Below, piece by piece: positions 18,143 to 29,758 of a stretch of 64,000 nt of DNA; position 1 is the stretch's first letter, and each line of letters begins with the position of its first letter. The stretch is taken from NCBI GenBank assembly GCA_030278955.1, contig JAOANR010000011.1:43511417-43575416 (forward strand). The letters run 5' to 3'. This stretch comes from Hygrophila difformis. Its lineage: Eukaryota; Streptophyta; Magnoliopsida; Lamiales; Acanthaceae. The notes beneath the pieces were generated by a model that searched no databases, was not told the DNA's origin, and saw nothing but the letters and a program-made list of their open reading frames with translations. The position numbers and the translations under genes were made by a program.

Positions 18143-19154
18143 TGTTAACCAAGAAATTCTTTTAGGGAGAAACCTCTTTTTTGATTGAATGAGTACTGAA
18201 GGTTACAAGGATTGCAGAATAAAAATACAGGAAGTAACGAAAGCGTTGTAAAGGAATTGAAATTGCGGAATGAAAAGAAATTGCAGAAAGGAAATACAGC
18301 AGAAAGTAAAGAAAAATTAAGGTGCGGATTCTCTTGGAGAAGTTGGAGGTCTCCTCATTGGATGCTGCCTCCAGTACTTATAAGGGGTTACACCTCTTAT
18401 TGGCAGAGTTAAGGTCCTCCTTCATGGATGCTATCGTTACCCCAATCTGCTCCCATGAATCCCCCAGATGGCGCCTTGTCTTAATGTTGCCATTCTCCGG
18501 AAACCGCCGCCCCTCCTTTGTTGGCGTAGTCAATACCGACAAATGGACTGGGCTTGATATTTGGGCCGATGCGTATTGGGCCAAATTTGTGTACTAATAT
18601 ATTTTTGGTGTCAACAGTCTCTAATCTCTATGTTTCTGCAGTTAGTGTTTCGTGTCTCTCTCTGTTTCTGACTTGATATATTACTTAATCTCAGATAGTA
18701 TATTACTTAATATTTTTAATGAATTTCTGACTTTCTGGTGTTTCTATTTTATTTCTTTTCTTTTCTCTGGTTTGGTTTCGTAATTTTGTTTTGACATGTT
18801 ATGCTCCATAGATCATTATGAGGATGATTAGGTTGGGCTTGGGGATGATAATGAGTATTGAGTAGACTTTTTATTGATTTATATTGGGTGCTTGATGTAT
18901 TTCATGCTTGTTTAAGAGTTGTTTTTGTGGGTGTTTAAGACTTTTTAAGTATTTTATGAACTTTATTGTGAATGTTTTTATTAATTTTTTCTATTTTTTA
19001 GTATTTTATTAGTATTTTTATAATTAAATTAATTTTTTATTTAATATATTTTGCGTCTGCCATAACCCCGCCACGCCATCCGCCATAACCCTATGGCGGT
19101 ATTTTGGCTTTCCGCCATGACCCGCCATCCGCCATTGATAACATTGTATACTAG

Positions 19155-19780
19155 TATTAACCCCACCTGGGTGGGCGGGAATGGTATCTAATAAGGTAGA
19201 ATATCATCTATAGTTTGCATATAAATATAATAAAATATTGAAATATAATGCTGGTCTGTTGACAAATATGAAATAAAACGCATCCAAACGTGCTTGAATT
19301 TCTATGAAATATTAGTCGTCAATATATTTGGCCCAATAATTATGTATGTAATTAATTTATCAACAATTAAACAGAAAATATTAATTGTCCAAGTTAGATA
19401 ATTAATCCCAATATATTAAATAATAATAATACATTATTTAAATGTTTATAATCTAATAATCTTCACCCAATATTTATTACTAAACAAATATTAAATGCTA
19501 AAATAGAAAAACTTATTAAACAATGTAAATATTTTTTTCTCGATCAACTTTCACATTATTTTTAATTAAATTATATTTAAAAACTTATATATACATATAT
19601 TTTATTAATTTTAATAAAAATCAATCAATTTACATTATTCTATTCCCCCTTCCCCAGAAAAAAATTACATTATTCTATTTTCAACAATGAATATGTATAT
19701 TTTTCTTAGTATTTTATCAAAATATATTATTTAAATTAAAAGTATTAAATTATAAATAAGCAAAAAATACAATCTAAGCT
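19155..19780. other. AT-rich intergenic DNA
   Basis: AT-rich sequence between the hAT element and the Stowaway MITE. No gene or repeat boundary is recognised. Confidence 0.4.
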
Positions 19781-19781
19781 A

Positions 19782-20041
19782 CTTCCTCCGTCTCACTGTA
19801 GTTGTTACACACCCTTCCGACACGTATGCCGATGCACAATTTTAACGGTTAATAACTTAAATTTTGTACAACGAAAAGTTATAAAAAATTGATTGTCTAA
19901 AACTACAATATTAGACGAATCTAACAAGATCTCACTTGACTATATTTTTTCTTACATAACTATGATAAAAATTTGAATAAAAGTTTAACAGTGAATAGTG
20001 TCAAAAAATGATTTGTAACAAAAAGAGTGAGACGGAGGAAG
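19782..20041. mobile_element. Stowaway MITE, complete
   Basis: Near-perfect terminal inverted repeats, CTTCCTCCGTCTCACT at 19782 and its complement AGTGAGACGGAGGAAG ending at 20041, flanked by TA on both sides (19780-19781, 20042-20043). It is 260 bp with no coding capacity, typical of Tc1/mariner-derived MITEs. The interior resembles the outer element at 1995-2572 in reverse. Confidence 0.9.
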
Positions 20042-20149
20042 TATAATATTCTCAAAGCCCAATTATATTTCAAATCCAACTCAATTATTTTTTAAAACCC
20101 ATTAATGACCCATTACTATTCATAAGATCAACAAACTTTATATATTATA

Positions 20150-20470
20150 GAAGATTGTAGTGTTGTAGTGAATACAAAGTGATACCCTGTTTCATGGAGT
20201 TACAGGTTAGTTTTATTTAGTTAGATGTTAAGTTAATTAGTATATCTAGTAAATTAATTACTACTCACATGCTTTGACAATTATTGAGCTTCCCTTTAGC
20301 TTTTTAAAGCTCATGTCAGAAGTCTTGTGACCAGAGCAGAAGGAAAAAACATTTGAGGTTTCACATAGATACATTGTGCGTAGGACCAAAGCATGCTACT
20401 CGAAAGCTAGTTAGCTCTCTTTTTACCCTGTCGAATTTGACTTTTGTTGAATAGGAGACAATAACTAACC
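20150..20470 (+). repeat. Duplicated block (second copy at about 23035-23360)
   Basis: The block beginning with TAGTGAATACAAAGTGATACC, through TTATTGAGCTTCCCTTTAGC and the GGACCAAAGCATGCTACTCG word, to GGAGACAATAACTAACC recurs at about 23035-23360 with few changes. The second copy breaks off exactly where the scramblase-like exon relic begins in this one. Confidence 0.8.
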
Positions 20471-20830
20471 AATTTGTTGTCGTTGAGAACCCTGTGATTT
20501 GGAAATGGACATTTTCTTTGAAGGACATTGATGGAAACGTGTTAGCTGAGGTTTGCACATATGGTTTTCTCTTATTTGTAAAATAATGGACTTTGTCTTG
20601 CTGCAACATAGTACTTTTTTAAATTAGAATTATCTACTATAAGTTGATATATTTTTTTTATTAGATACATGCTACTGCAAAACTGACCTCGACAGAGACC
20701 TCTATAGAGTACTTTTTATCTTCCTTAAAGAAAAGCAGTAATTTGATGCCTCTATTTCTATGATGCAGATTTTCACAAATCGGGCCAGTATGTGATTCAT
20801 TTGGGAGTGCGGAGTCCGGTTCTTAACCTG
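20470..20830 (+). pseudogene. Scramblase-like (LURP/AIM25 family) exon relics
   Basis: Two short coding-like segments on the plus strand. The first, about 20475-20555, reads VVENPVIWKWTFSLKDIDGN followed by VLAEV. The second, about 20768-20830, reads DFHKSGQYVIHLG in another frame. Their order and wording recall the plant phospholipid-scramblase/AIM25 family (a tryptophan-rich strand, then a GQYVI strand). No intact frame or flanking exons are present, so this would be a relic of a gene whose intron is the T/G-rich DNA around it. Recognition is from short motifs only. Confidence 0.45.
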
Positions 20831-20845
20831 CTTTTTTTGGCCAGT

Positions 20846-22960
20846 ATGCACCCCACTCAGGTATGAGGGTTTTACAATAGGCAGATTTAGCGTTCTCGTG
20901 GGTATTGCTTTTCTTGCAATCTGTTGAATATGTGGGAAATTGAATGTGTTTATCTAGATCTGTGACTCCAAGTCTCCGTGACTGATTCAGATGATTGTCT
21001 TTTGTGACATTTTTGTGCTTCTGATAATTTACATCTATGTGATTATTTGGCTGAGTCTGTATCCTATTCTATGGTTGCCTTAATCTTTGTGATTGGAAAA
21101 TTCATTGTGATTGCTAATATGCTGATTTGAATCTTTGTAATTATGAAATCTATGTGATTCTTAAACTTGTTTGTCTTTGATGCGGCATTACTGTTATTAT
21201 TAGTTTGTATTTGTTTGTTTGCTTGTTTTTAATTGAATTGAATTTTTGAATTCCTTGACCATTTGTTTGTTGTGACTTTGTTGTTCTTGTTTCTTGTCAA
21301 CTTACATAATTAGGGAGCTTGTTTCATGTTTCTTTTTGTTTCAGTGTAATTGTGATGTGAATTGGTGATCTTGTTTATTTTTAAGTTGGACACATTTTTG
21401 TTTATTTGCGTTTTTGTGTATTACATGTGGCATCTATGGTCTTGTTTGTTTGGCATTTTTTTGTTGTTATGTTTGTTGTTTTAGCTTTTGTTTGTTTGTG
21501 TTCTTGTGAGTATATTTTTCGTTATAGATTTTCCTTTATCTTTGAGCTTGTTTGTGTTTGTATGTATTTGATGTGACAATGATATTTTTGTTTCTTCTGT
21601 GAAAATTTTGAATGTTTTAGCTATTGGATCTGGACCATCTTTTACTGTATGCTTTAGAAAAAATTATGTGGTCTGAATAATTGAATACCTTAAATCATAC
21701 TTATCTTTTGCTTGTGTGTTAGATTTGAATTATGTGGTTTGAAGATTGTGTACTTGATAGTTTGTGTTTGAATTTTGTTTTTTGAATAAGTGGTGTGTGT
21801 TTCTGGCAATATGTTTGTGAGTTAATTGAATCTGTGGTGTTGGCAAAATTAGTTGTACTTTTTCGGTAAGTTTGTGTTGATTTGATTTGTTTGTAGTTTG
21901 TTCAGTGCATTAGTATACATGTTTTATAGGTTTCTAGTAGTGTGGGTTTGGTTTTGAGTTTGTGACGTGAGTTTTATAGTTTGTGTTTGTTATTTGTTTT
22001 ACTAAGTGGTTTGTGTGTTTGGCAGTTTGCTTATGATTTAAATTTATGTTGATTTGATTTATTTGTATTTTGAAAAGGGCATTCATATACATTTATTAGG
22101 CTTGATGTGGTTGATATTATATTTTCTTTAGGGTACTTTAAATGTGTTTCATTCATATTGTATGAAATATTCTAGTGTGTGCTAAGGTTCATACTTACAT
22201 TTTGTTTTCTGAATCTTTAATTTGAATTTTTTAATGTGTTATGTTGTGTGCTATTCATACTTGCATTTTGTTTTGTGAATCTTTGAATGTGAACTTTTGA
22301 TCTTTTTTAATGTGTTCATTGTTCCTGTACTTTGTACTTTGCTTTTGGTAGGTTGGTTCAAATTTTATGGTGCACGCTTAGCTTTGTTTTGAATATTTAG
22401 GATTATAAAATGTTTTGTATTTTTATATGACTTCTCTTAATTTGTTTCTAAATGTTTTTAATGTAGTGGTGTATGTCTTGACTTTGTTTTTGTGATTTGG
22501 CTAAATATGTGGTGGTGTATGTTTGTTATTTGTTTGAGTAAGTAGTGTGTGTAAGTGGTGTGATTTGGCATTGTGTTTGTGATTTGTTAAATAGGTGGTG
22601 GTATATGCTTGTTGCTCTCTTTTCAATTTTATTGTATTTTTTTTGGTATGTATGTGTTGATGTCATTTGTTTGTAGTTTGTTAAGTGCGTTTGTATGTAT
22701 TTAATGAGTTTGGAATTGTGTTTTTTTTTTTCATTCTATAATTTATTTAATGAGCCTGGGGTATTTTCATGTATGTGTTGGTGTGTGCTTAGGTTCATGC
22801 TACATTTTGTTTCAGGAATATTTTTAATGTGAATCTTTGAATGTGTTAAATTTGGTGTTTCTTTTTTAATGCGTTCAATTAATTTTTTTTGAGATTCCCA
22901 CAACGGATAATGTGTGGGACTCCCCCATAGCAATTATTCCACCTACTGGAGAAGAAGAAA
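20846..22960 (+). repeat. T/G-rich intron-like unit B
   Basis: The first 900 bp match unit A (12297-13443). The later part (about 21740-22700) matches unit C (about 23440-24600), including the TTGAATATTTAGGATTATAA and TATGACTTCTCTTAATTTG words. Composition is T/G-rich with no frames. Near 22880-22945 a GTGTGGGACTCCCCC word resembles the TRIM-like LTR words at 24605-25260. Confidence 0.7.
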
Positions 22961-22964
22961 GCAG

Positions 22965-24600
22965 TCAAGATATGACAAACTATCTCTTCTACTTTGATTC
23001 ATTTTATTTATTTTAAAAACAAAGCAATATATTGTACTATTGTAGTGAATATAAAGTGATACCCGGTTTCATGGTTTTTTATGGAGTTACAGGTTAGTTT
23101 TATTTAGTTAGATGTTGAGTTAATTAGTATATATAGTACATTAATTACTACTCACATGCTTGGACAATTATTGAGCTTCCCTTTAGCTTTTTAAAGCTCA
23201 TGTCAGAAGTCTTGTAACCAGAGCAGAAGGAAAAAACATTTGAGCTTTGACATATATACATTGTGCGTAGGACCAAAGCATGCTACTCGAAAGGTAGTTA
23301 GCTCTCTTTTTACCCTGTCGAATTTGACTCTTGTTGAATGGGAGACAATAACTAACCGTGTCATGTGTAGGAGGATTTCTTTAGTGAACTTTTACTAGAT
23401 GCTGTTGGAGATGCCTGAGGTTCAGGATTTCTTTAGTGAACTTTAGTCTGTGTTTGAATTTTGTTTTTTGAATAAGTGGTGTGTATTTTTGGCAATATGT
23501 TTGAGTTAATTGAATCTGTGGTGGTGTACCCTTGCTTTGTGCTTATCTTTCTAAAAATTAGTTGTACTTTTTTTTGTTAAGTTTGTGTTGATTTGATTTG
23601 TTTGTTAAGTGCATTAGTACCTACTAATAGGTTTGTAGTAGTCTGTGTGTGGTTTTAAGTTTGTGACGTGTGTTTTATAGTTTGTGCTTGTTATTTGTCT
23701 GAGTTGGTGGTTTGTGTGTTTGGCATTTTGATTGTGATTTAAAATTTATGTTAATTTGATTTATTTGTAGTTTGAAAAGTGCATTTATATGTATTTATTG
23801 ATGTGGTTGATATTTTATTTATATCATACTTTCTTCAGGTTACTTTCAATGTGTTTCATTCATAAATTGTATGAAAGTTCATGCTTACATTTTATTTTGT
23901 AAATCTTTAATTTGAATTTTTAAATGTGTTATGTTGTTTGCTATTCATATTTGCATTTTGTTTCGTGAATCTTTGAATTGAACTTTTGAGCTGTTTTTAA
24001 TGTGTTCCTGTACTTTGTACTTTGTTTATGGTAGGTTGGTTCGGATTTTATGGTGCACGCTTAGCTTTGTTTTGAATATTTGGGATTATAAAATGTTTTG
24101 TATTTTTATATGACTTCTCTTAATTTGTTTCTAAATGTTTTGAATGTAGTGGTGTATGATGGACTTTGTTTTTGTGATTTGGGTAAAGATATGGTTGTGT
24201 ATGTTTGTTTAATTTTTTGTTAGAATTAGTAGTGTGTGTAAGTGTGTTTTCGCATTATATTTGTAATTTGCTAAATATGTGGTGCTGGTGTATGCTTGTT
24301 GCTATCTTTTCAATTTTATTCTATTCTTTTGTTAAGTATGTTTTGATGTGATTTGTTTTGTAGTTTGTTAAGTGTGTTTGTATGTATTTAATGAGCTTGG
24401 AATGGTTGATATTTTTATTTTTATTATATTTTGCCAGGGGTATTTTCAATGTTTTTTTTCTTTAAATTTTTTTATAAGTTGTATGAAATGTTGTGGTGTG
24501 GTGTGGGCTTAGGTTCATGCTACATTTTGTTTCATGAATCTTTTTAATGTGAATCTTTGAATGTGTTTTTACGGAAACAAATTTGGTATTTTTTTTAATG
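22965..24600 (+). repeat. T/G-rich intron-like unit C
   Basis: Starts with GATATGACAAACTATCTCTTC (also in unit A near 13385), then the block shared with 20150-20470, and from about 23440 a diverged copy of the unit B interior. The order of shared words shows local segmental duplication rather than unrelated low-complexity DNA. Confidence 0.7.
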
Positions 24601-24604
24601 TGTT

Positions 24605-25260
24605 CATTTAATTTTTGTTGTGACCCCACAACGGACCCATAGGTATTATTCCACCTATTGACAATTAGTTTTGGGGGGTTAGAAACTTCATGCCATGGTT
24701 TTTAATGGTAACAGACCCATAGGGTACCCAAATTAGTTATGATGAGCGTCCTATATTAGCTTGATTCCTCCTAGTTTATATTGATGGACCTATTCCACTT
24801 ATTGTCATTTGATTTTAGGTTAGAATATTCTATCCAATGTTTAACATGGTATCAAAACAATGGGGTGCCCGGATTGGGTAGTTGTTAATCATGGATGTTA
24901 GATTCGACTTCGAGATTAGCATCATCTCGATATGGGTGTGTTGAGTATTCCACATCGGTTATAGAGTGTGATTCCCCCTAGTTTATATAGACATGAACTA
25001 CTCCATTAATTGTCAATCGGTTTTGGATTAGAAACTACTATACATGATTCAACATGGTATCAGAGTCATGGGTGTCTGAACTGGGTATGTTGTCAATCTT
25101 AGATGTGCGATTCGATTTTGAAGGGGTGTACTAAGTGTCCCACATCGGTTATCGTGTGGGACTCCCCTTTGTTTATATGTTTGTATAGATATGAGTTACT
25201 CTACATGTTGTCAAGATTTTGGGTTAGAACCCCCAATCCATGCTTTAACAATTTGTTTGT
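24605..25260 (+). mobile_element. TRIM-like LTR relics with primer-binding-site words
   Basis: Three related units carry TCCACATCGGTTAT or CCCACATCGGTTAT, GTGTGGGACTCCCC-like and TTGTCAATCGGTTTTGG-like words. Two of them are followed by TGGTATCAAAAC (24847) or TGGTATCAGAG (25055), the initiator-Met-tRNA primer-binding sequence of many plant LTR elements. The short spacing (about 200 bp) fits terminal-repeat retrotransposons in miniature. The copies are too decayed to set ends. Confidence 0.55.
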
Positions 25261-25820
25261 GGGCTTGTTCAAATTTTGTGGTGTGCGTGTGGCTTTGTGT
25301 TGAATCTTAGGTTTTGTGTGTGTGTGTGTGTGTTTTTTTTTTTTTTGTGTTTTAATTTGTTTCAATATGCGGCAGGGTGCACTTGACATTATTTTTGTGA
25401 CTCGTCTGAATATATGTTGGTGCAAGCTTTGTTAAGTGACGTCATATGTTTTTTTTTTTTTTTGCTTTTTTTTAAAAAAAAATGGTATAAGGATCTTGTG
25501 TTTATTCTTTGGGGATAATTAGTTTTCCATGTGGTTTATTTATGGTTTTGTTATTTGAGTTTGTGCCCTTTTTTAGTTCATTGAATGATATTGTATTTAC
25601 TCTTGGGGTAAGTGATATTCTGTGTGGTTTGTTTATGCTTTGTTGTTTGAATATTTGTTTTTTATAAAAGGCGTTTGCTTGCTATACTTAATTGGTCTTT
25701 TGATGTAATCTATGTGTCATAGTGTTGTGTTTGAATATGTGTTTTATGTTGGTTTTAATAATATATTCTTTAGTGACTTTAAAAAGGCTTTTTTCTTTTT
25801 CTTAAATTCAGAAAAATAAT
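25261..25820. other. T-rich DNA with (TG)n tract, no gene
   Basis: Contains a (TG)n microsatellite at about 25313-25332 and long T runs. No supported gene. Confidence 0.45.
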
Positions 25821-25821
25821 T

Positions 25822-26097
25822 TTGTTGAAATACTGTATATCTTTACATTCAACTGATTTCAATTTCTATCCAAATCGATCAATCCATATGGCTTATGATG
25901 GACAACTTGTGGAGAGAGAGAGAGAGAGAGGAGATAATTTTCTCCTTTATTTCTCTTCTTTTTCATTCTCTGGTTCTCACCTTAAGCTTAAGCCCTCAAA
26001 GAAACAATTCTACACGCACGGGGAGCCGTGGGAGGATGAGTACAATTGGATGTTGCAGCTTGATGACAACGTAGCTATGCGACACATGAATATGTAA
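25822..26097 (+). other. Unrecognised 91-codon frame containing a (GA)n tract
   Basis: An ATG-to-stop frame in the spacer 3' of the convergent XTH gene. It has a (GA)n microsatellite at 25911-25930. Its C-terminal part (HGEPWEDEYNWMLQLDDNVA) looks more protein-like than the rest and might be an exon relic. I recognise no family and see no splice support. Confidence 0.25.
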
Positions 26098-26689
26098 CAA
26101 TCAAACTTGCCGGAAAGAGCTGCTATTATGTCAAGCCAAATGGTGATACGATGATTGTAGGTTGATATGATGATTCTTATCATTGCTATTATGGTAACTT
26201 ACTATTGAAAACTTCACAGGTTGATATGATGATGGCAAAGGATGAGACAATCGGGCCAAACTCAGTGCACTGATTTTTTATTTTTTATTTTTTTTTAAAG
26301 TGAGTTACAAAATTGTTTTGCACATACAATTGGATTGCAACATCTTATTTTGTACCACTGTTGCTATGAGCTTGGTGAATTGCTCCAAATTTAGTATGCT
26401 TGTGAAGCTGAGATGATATTATTGAGATGTTACGACGCAATGTCACTAATTACCCACAAATTCTTTTCAAACACAGTAGTAAATCTATCATACAAGATGA
26501 TTGGTTCATCATACTTCGGTTGAAATTTTGGGTGTAGATACTATTTGTGCTTTTATTATCGTCTGCTAGGGTGTATGTGTGTTTTCCTATTGGAAGTTTT
26601 CACTAACTTCTGTTATTGTGATCTTAAGGTCCATCTCTCAATAGATTTTGTATTGAACTACTGTTAAGAATAACGGATGCAAGTTTCTG
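26098..26689. other. 3' flank of the XTH gene
   Basis: Noncoding sequence downstream of the minus-strand XTH stop codon. It should hold the 3' UTR and polyadenylation region. No other feature is recognised. Confidence 0.4.
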
Positions 26690-28000
26690 CTATTGTGAAT
26701 TGCATTCTGGTGGCACCACTTTGTATCTCTGCTTGTCTTGGCAATACGAGTAAAACATGTGCTTCCTTCTAGCCCACTCCAACCCTGTTCTCTGCTGGAT
26801 CGACAACTTGGAAAATTGTTCGCCATCGACTGGGTCCACGCTTGAAATACTGGTTCTTGAACAAGAAGGTGTTGTATCATTGTAGTTCTTGATACAGCCT
26901 TCCATTTCAACCCCTCTCATCGACGCCACAAATGGGCTGTATTTGTAATTGACAGGGTATTTTCCTCCATGAGTTGCCCATTGTGATGCGTCCCAGATTG
27001 TGGTGTAAGCAGACATTGGTTTTGAAGGATAAATTGAGGAGATGGGAGTATTGTGAATGACTTCTCTTACAGGTATGCTATCTACCATAAAACTGCATGT
27101 GTGTGCGTGTGTTTCCCTGGCAAATTCAGTATTCAAGAATTAAAAAAGCATATATTTATATCAAGAATTCGAAATTCTTACACTGCGTGATGACTATTCC
27201 ACAGGATGCTGTAGTTATGGAAGCCTTGTGTGGGATCAAACCACAGGTAGAACTTTTCCTCCCTGCCTGTGCTTACGCTTCCTTTGCCATATACGTTCGT
27301 TTGTAGGACCCATTCTCTTCTTTTCTCGTGGCCTAGCAGCTCAATATCGAGCTCATCGTGGTTGTGAGGAAATGCATCTGCATTTGATAACTGAAATAGA
27401 ATTCCACTATTTTATATACAACTAGTTTCGAGCATGGTAAGATGTTCGTTTTGAACATGTAAAAGTCACAACAGTGACTGTTATAACTCATAGAGCCTGT
27501 ATTTAACAGTTTGTTTGACATCTTTTTGGATGAAGGTAAGCTTACATAATATGCTACCACAACACCTGACGAAAAGCCCGCTGGCAGCTTTAAAGCGGCA
27601 CTGAAGAATCCATAATAGTATTGATTCTTCGACACCAACCCAGATCCTAAAAGACAACGCCGAAGACATTATAAACCAGAAGAGCCCAAAAAGAACCTCA
27701 CCTGACATGTCCTTGGTCCTTGCGACACAACATAAGACACTTCTTTTTTCTGAACATGCACTTACCGGAAGACTTGTCCAAGCTCAGCTCAGCACCGGCT
27801 CCATCACTGCTCACACGTACATTCGACCCCCCAAAGAACACATTGTAGCTCTGAATAACGTTTAACGTCCTAAAACCATCTGTCACTCTCTCCACATCCG
27901 GTGGCGTATACAACGGGCCACGCGAGTGAACCTTGACTACCATGCACGAAACCAGAACAATATTTGCTATGAAAAATATGCCGTAGAACATTGCTGCCAT
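26690..28000 (-). CDS. XTH: Xyloglucan endotransglucosylase/hydrolase, intact
   Basis: Minus-strand exons are 27766-28000, 27546-27646, 27182-27390 and 26690-27092. All junctions are GT-AG and in phase, giving 315 residues. Residues 1-26 are a hydrophobic signal peptide, so the enzyme is secreted to the cell wall. The GH16 active-site stretch [12 protein letters not shown], with the catalytic acidic residues of the DE-x-D-x-E motif, is encoded at the start of exon 3. Downstream are YSILWNSHH, the substrate-cleft word [17 protein letters not shown], and a C-terminal XET region with cysteines and the segment [20 protein letters not shown]. Family enzymes cut xyloglucan and rejoin it to another chain or to water, remodelling the wall. 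Four exons and about 315 residues are normal. No glycosylation sequon directly follows the active site. The subgroup is uncertain. Confidence 0.93.
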
Positions 28001-28046
28001 TGTGTGTGTGTCAAAGTTATACTTGGGGAATGTTTTGGTGTTGTAG

Positions 28047-28055
28047 TATTTATAT
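28047..28055 (-). promoter_or_regulatory. TATA box candidate of XTH
   Basis: The minus strand reads ATATAAATA about 50 bp upstream of the ATG at 28000. This implies a short 5' leader of roughly 20 nt. It is the only clear TATA-like word in the proximal region. Confidence 0.6.
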
Positions 28056-28060
28056 TTTGC

Positions 28061-29448
28061 GCCGCAGACAAATTAAAGAGGTCTTTATTATTAAGTTTGT
28101 GCTTAGTTGTTGCAAGCTGGCTTGGATCTTGCAAGAATGCCTAATTTTAATTATGGTGATGTTGCATTAGATAGCAGTTGGTTTGGGGGTTTCTGTGTAT
28201 GGATTGTGACAGTGGACATGTCTGGAAAGTAGTTTGTAGTTTCTAGCTCTCTTGGTGGAGGCAATGGTGGAAAACTACACTTGTTTTTCTTTTGGTTTCT
28301 GAGTAAATTGGTTTTAGATGAAGAGACTTCACATTGATACAGCTGGAGCAAGAATCTTTCTTAATTGCTGATTAATAAGGTCTGGGAAGAGTCCCTCACC
28401 ACCTATTAATTAAAGTTGGAAGTTTAGTAGATGTTACATCCTATTGCCATCATGGATGTTGACCTGGCTTGTAATGGAATACATTAAGTTCATATACTAA
28501 TTATTTAATTTATGGCAAATACTAATAAATTTTGATAAGTTGGCCTCAGTAAAATGTGTTGTTAGATAACAGCACTCAGTTTTGAGGTTCTGAGGTTCTG
28601 TACAAGAATAAAAGAAACTCATTGGAAAGGTCCTTTTGTCTCCATCTGTGAATCTCACTTTTTAATCCCCTTCATTAATCATAGTTGCCTACACTGATGC
28701 TAGAATCATTAGGGTTTGGCACGGCTTGTATTCCTTATAGATTATAAATTTTATCTCCTACTAAGTATATGTATTATGGTTATCTTAAATTTTTGCAATT
28801 CAAAGTTTATAAATAAATAAATCTAGAAGAAATAGAGTTGCTTAAAGTGAAATGATGTGCTGTGTTGTGTTTTGTGGTCACTATTGGGCGTTTTGTATGG
28901 ATCAATACAGCTGTTATTTTGGCACAACTATGAGACTAGGCGCAACCCATCTTGACTATCAGTATTGCAATCTTGTTTTGTTACAATTAGTGTCATTAAT
29001 TTGACAGTGATTTTTCTTTTCTTTTAGGAACGAATTGACCACTTCACTTTTGTTCATTGGGAGACTTCCATTTCTCTTGGTTCATTTTCTGTTTTTCATT
29101 TTCGTTGTGCCATACTACCAATTATCTATTTTACATTATTATATTAGTATTGCCATTTTAAGAGAAATCATAGTATTTTATAGCAAGATGATAAGGATAT
29201 CAATATAGGTCCTGTTTGGCAAAATAGCTAACCGAATCAATTATTTTGTAAGACAATATGAGATAAATTAGCTTATTTAAAAAGGCAAAATAACTTAAAA
29301 TAGTGTTCAATCAGTTTTTTTTTTTGCGCCACATCAAGGAGCTGGATGGAACTCCATGGCCCATGCAAGCAATGGATGCTTGCTTGTATAAGTCATTGAA
29401 TTAGCGAGGAAAAAATATCCATCAACCCATAATTCCATATTATATAAT
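28061..29448. other. Upstream region of XTH, no other gene
   Basis: AT-rich noncoding DNA, presumably including distal promoter sequence of XTH. No other coding or repeat feature is supported. Confidence 0.45.
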
Positions 29449-29728
29449 ACTCAATCCGTCCTATTATTTATGTCTCATTTTCCTTTTTTGGTTGTCCCAA
29501 CACTTTTGTCACATTCCATTTTAGGAAATAATTAACATATTAATAACTAAACTTACCCCCATCACATCACATAAATAAATAAATATCATTAATAAATTCA
29601 ACTCACAACTATCACGTCACATATAAATAAATCAATTAAAAAATCAAACCCATTATCATCACATCACACAAATTCATAATTTATCCCAATTTTAAACACT
29701 AATCTACCCCTAAATCAAATACTAACTA
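29449..29728. mobile_element. Half of a Stowaway-like MITE, apparently interrupted by the Helitron
   Basis: It begins TACTCAATCCGTCC, close to a Stowaway terminal repeat (TA then CTCNATCCGTCC), followed by AT-rich sequence with repeated CATCACATCACA words. No matching right terminus appears before the Helitron 3' end at 29729. The other half would be expected beyond the Helitron 5' end; an ATACGGAGTAG word near 63560 is a possible but weak candidate. Confidence 0.4.
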
Positions 29729-29758
29729 CTAGTAATTTCACCTGCGGTACCCGCGGGT
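29729..29758 (-). other. Helitron 3' terminus with hairpin
   Basis: Read on the minus strand, the arms ACCCGCGG and CCGCAGGT (one mismatch) around the 3-nt loop GTA are followed by seven bases and CTAG, then host T. This is the canonical Helitron 3' signal, which terminates rolling-circle transfer and inserts between A and T. Confidence 0.8.

Larger units (their letters stand above)
13997..18616 (-). mobile_element. LTR retrotransposon with gag remnant, no pol
   Basis: The left LTR is 13997-14556 (TGTTAACCAAG ... TTAACA) and the right LTR 18143-18616 (TGTTAACCAAG ... TCAACA). The 5-bp duplication GTCTC flanks both sides (13992-13996, 18617-18621). The LTRs are clearly diverged and differ in length (560 and 474 bp), so the insertion is old relative to the one at 31653. 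Orientation is minus: gag lies on the minus strand, and a primer-binding-site-like word adjoins the right LTR. There is no protease, reverse transcriptase, RNase H or integrase, so the element is non-autonomous. In place of pol there is a 1.5-kb CCGCCAG-rich block. Confidence 0.9.
13452..19146. mobile_element. Non-autonomous hAT element with perfect 8-bp TSD, carrying a nested retrotransposon
   Basis: The ends are CAGTGTTATC on the left and GATAACATTG on the right, bordered by the identical 8-bp repeat TATACTAG (13444-13451 and 19147-19154). That is diagnostic of the hAT superfamily. Subterminal DNA on both sides is packed with CCGCCAT/ATGGCGG words (13467-13590 and 19070-19135), which look like transposase-binding repeats. 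Without the nested LTR element (13997-18616) it is about 1.07 kb. No transposase frame is seen, so it must have moved in trans. The left interior (about 13770-13870) has a CGGCGA/GGCGG-rich stretch that could be captured exon DNA. Confidence 0.9.
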
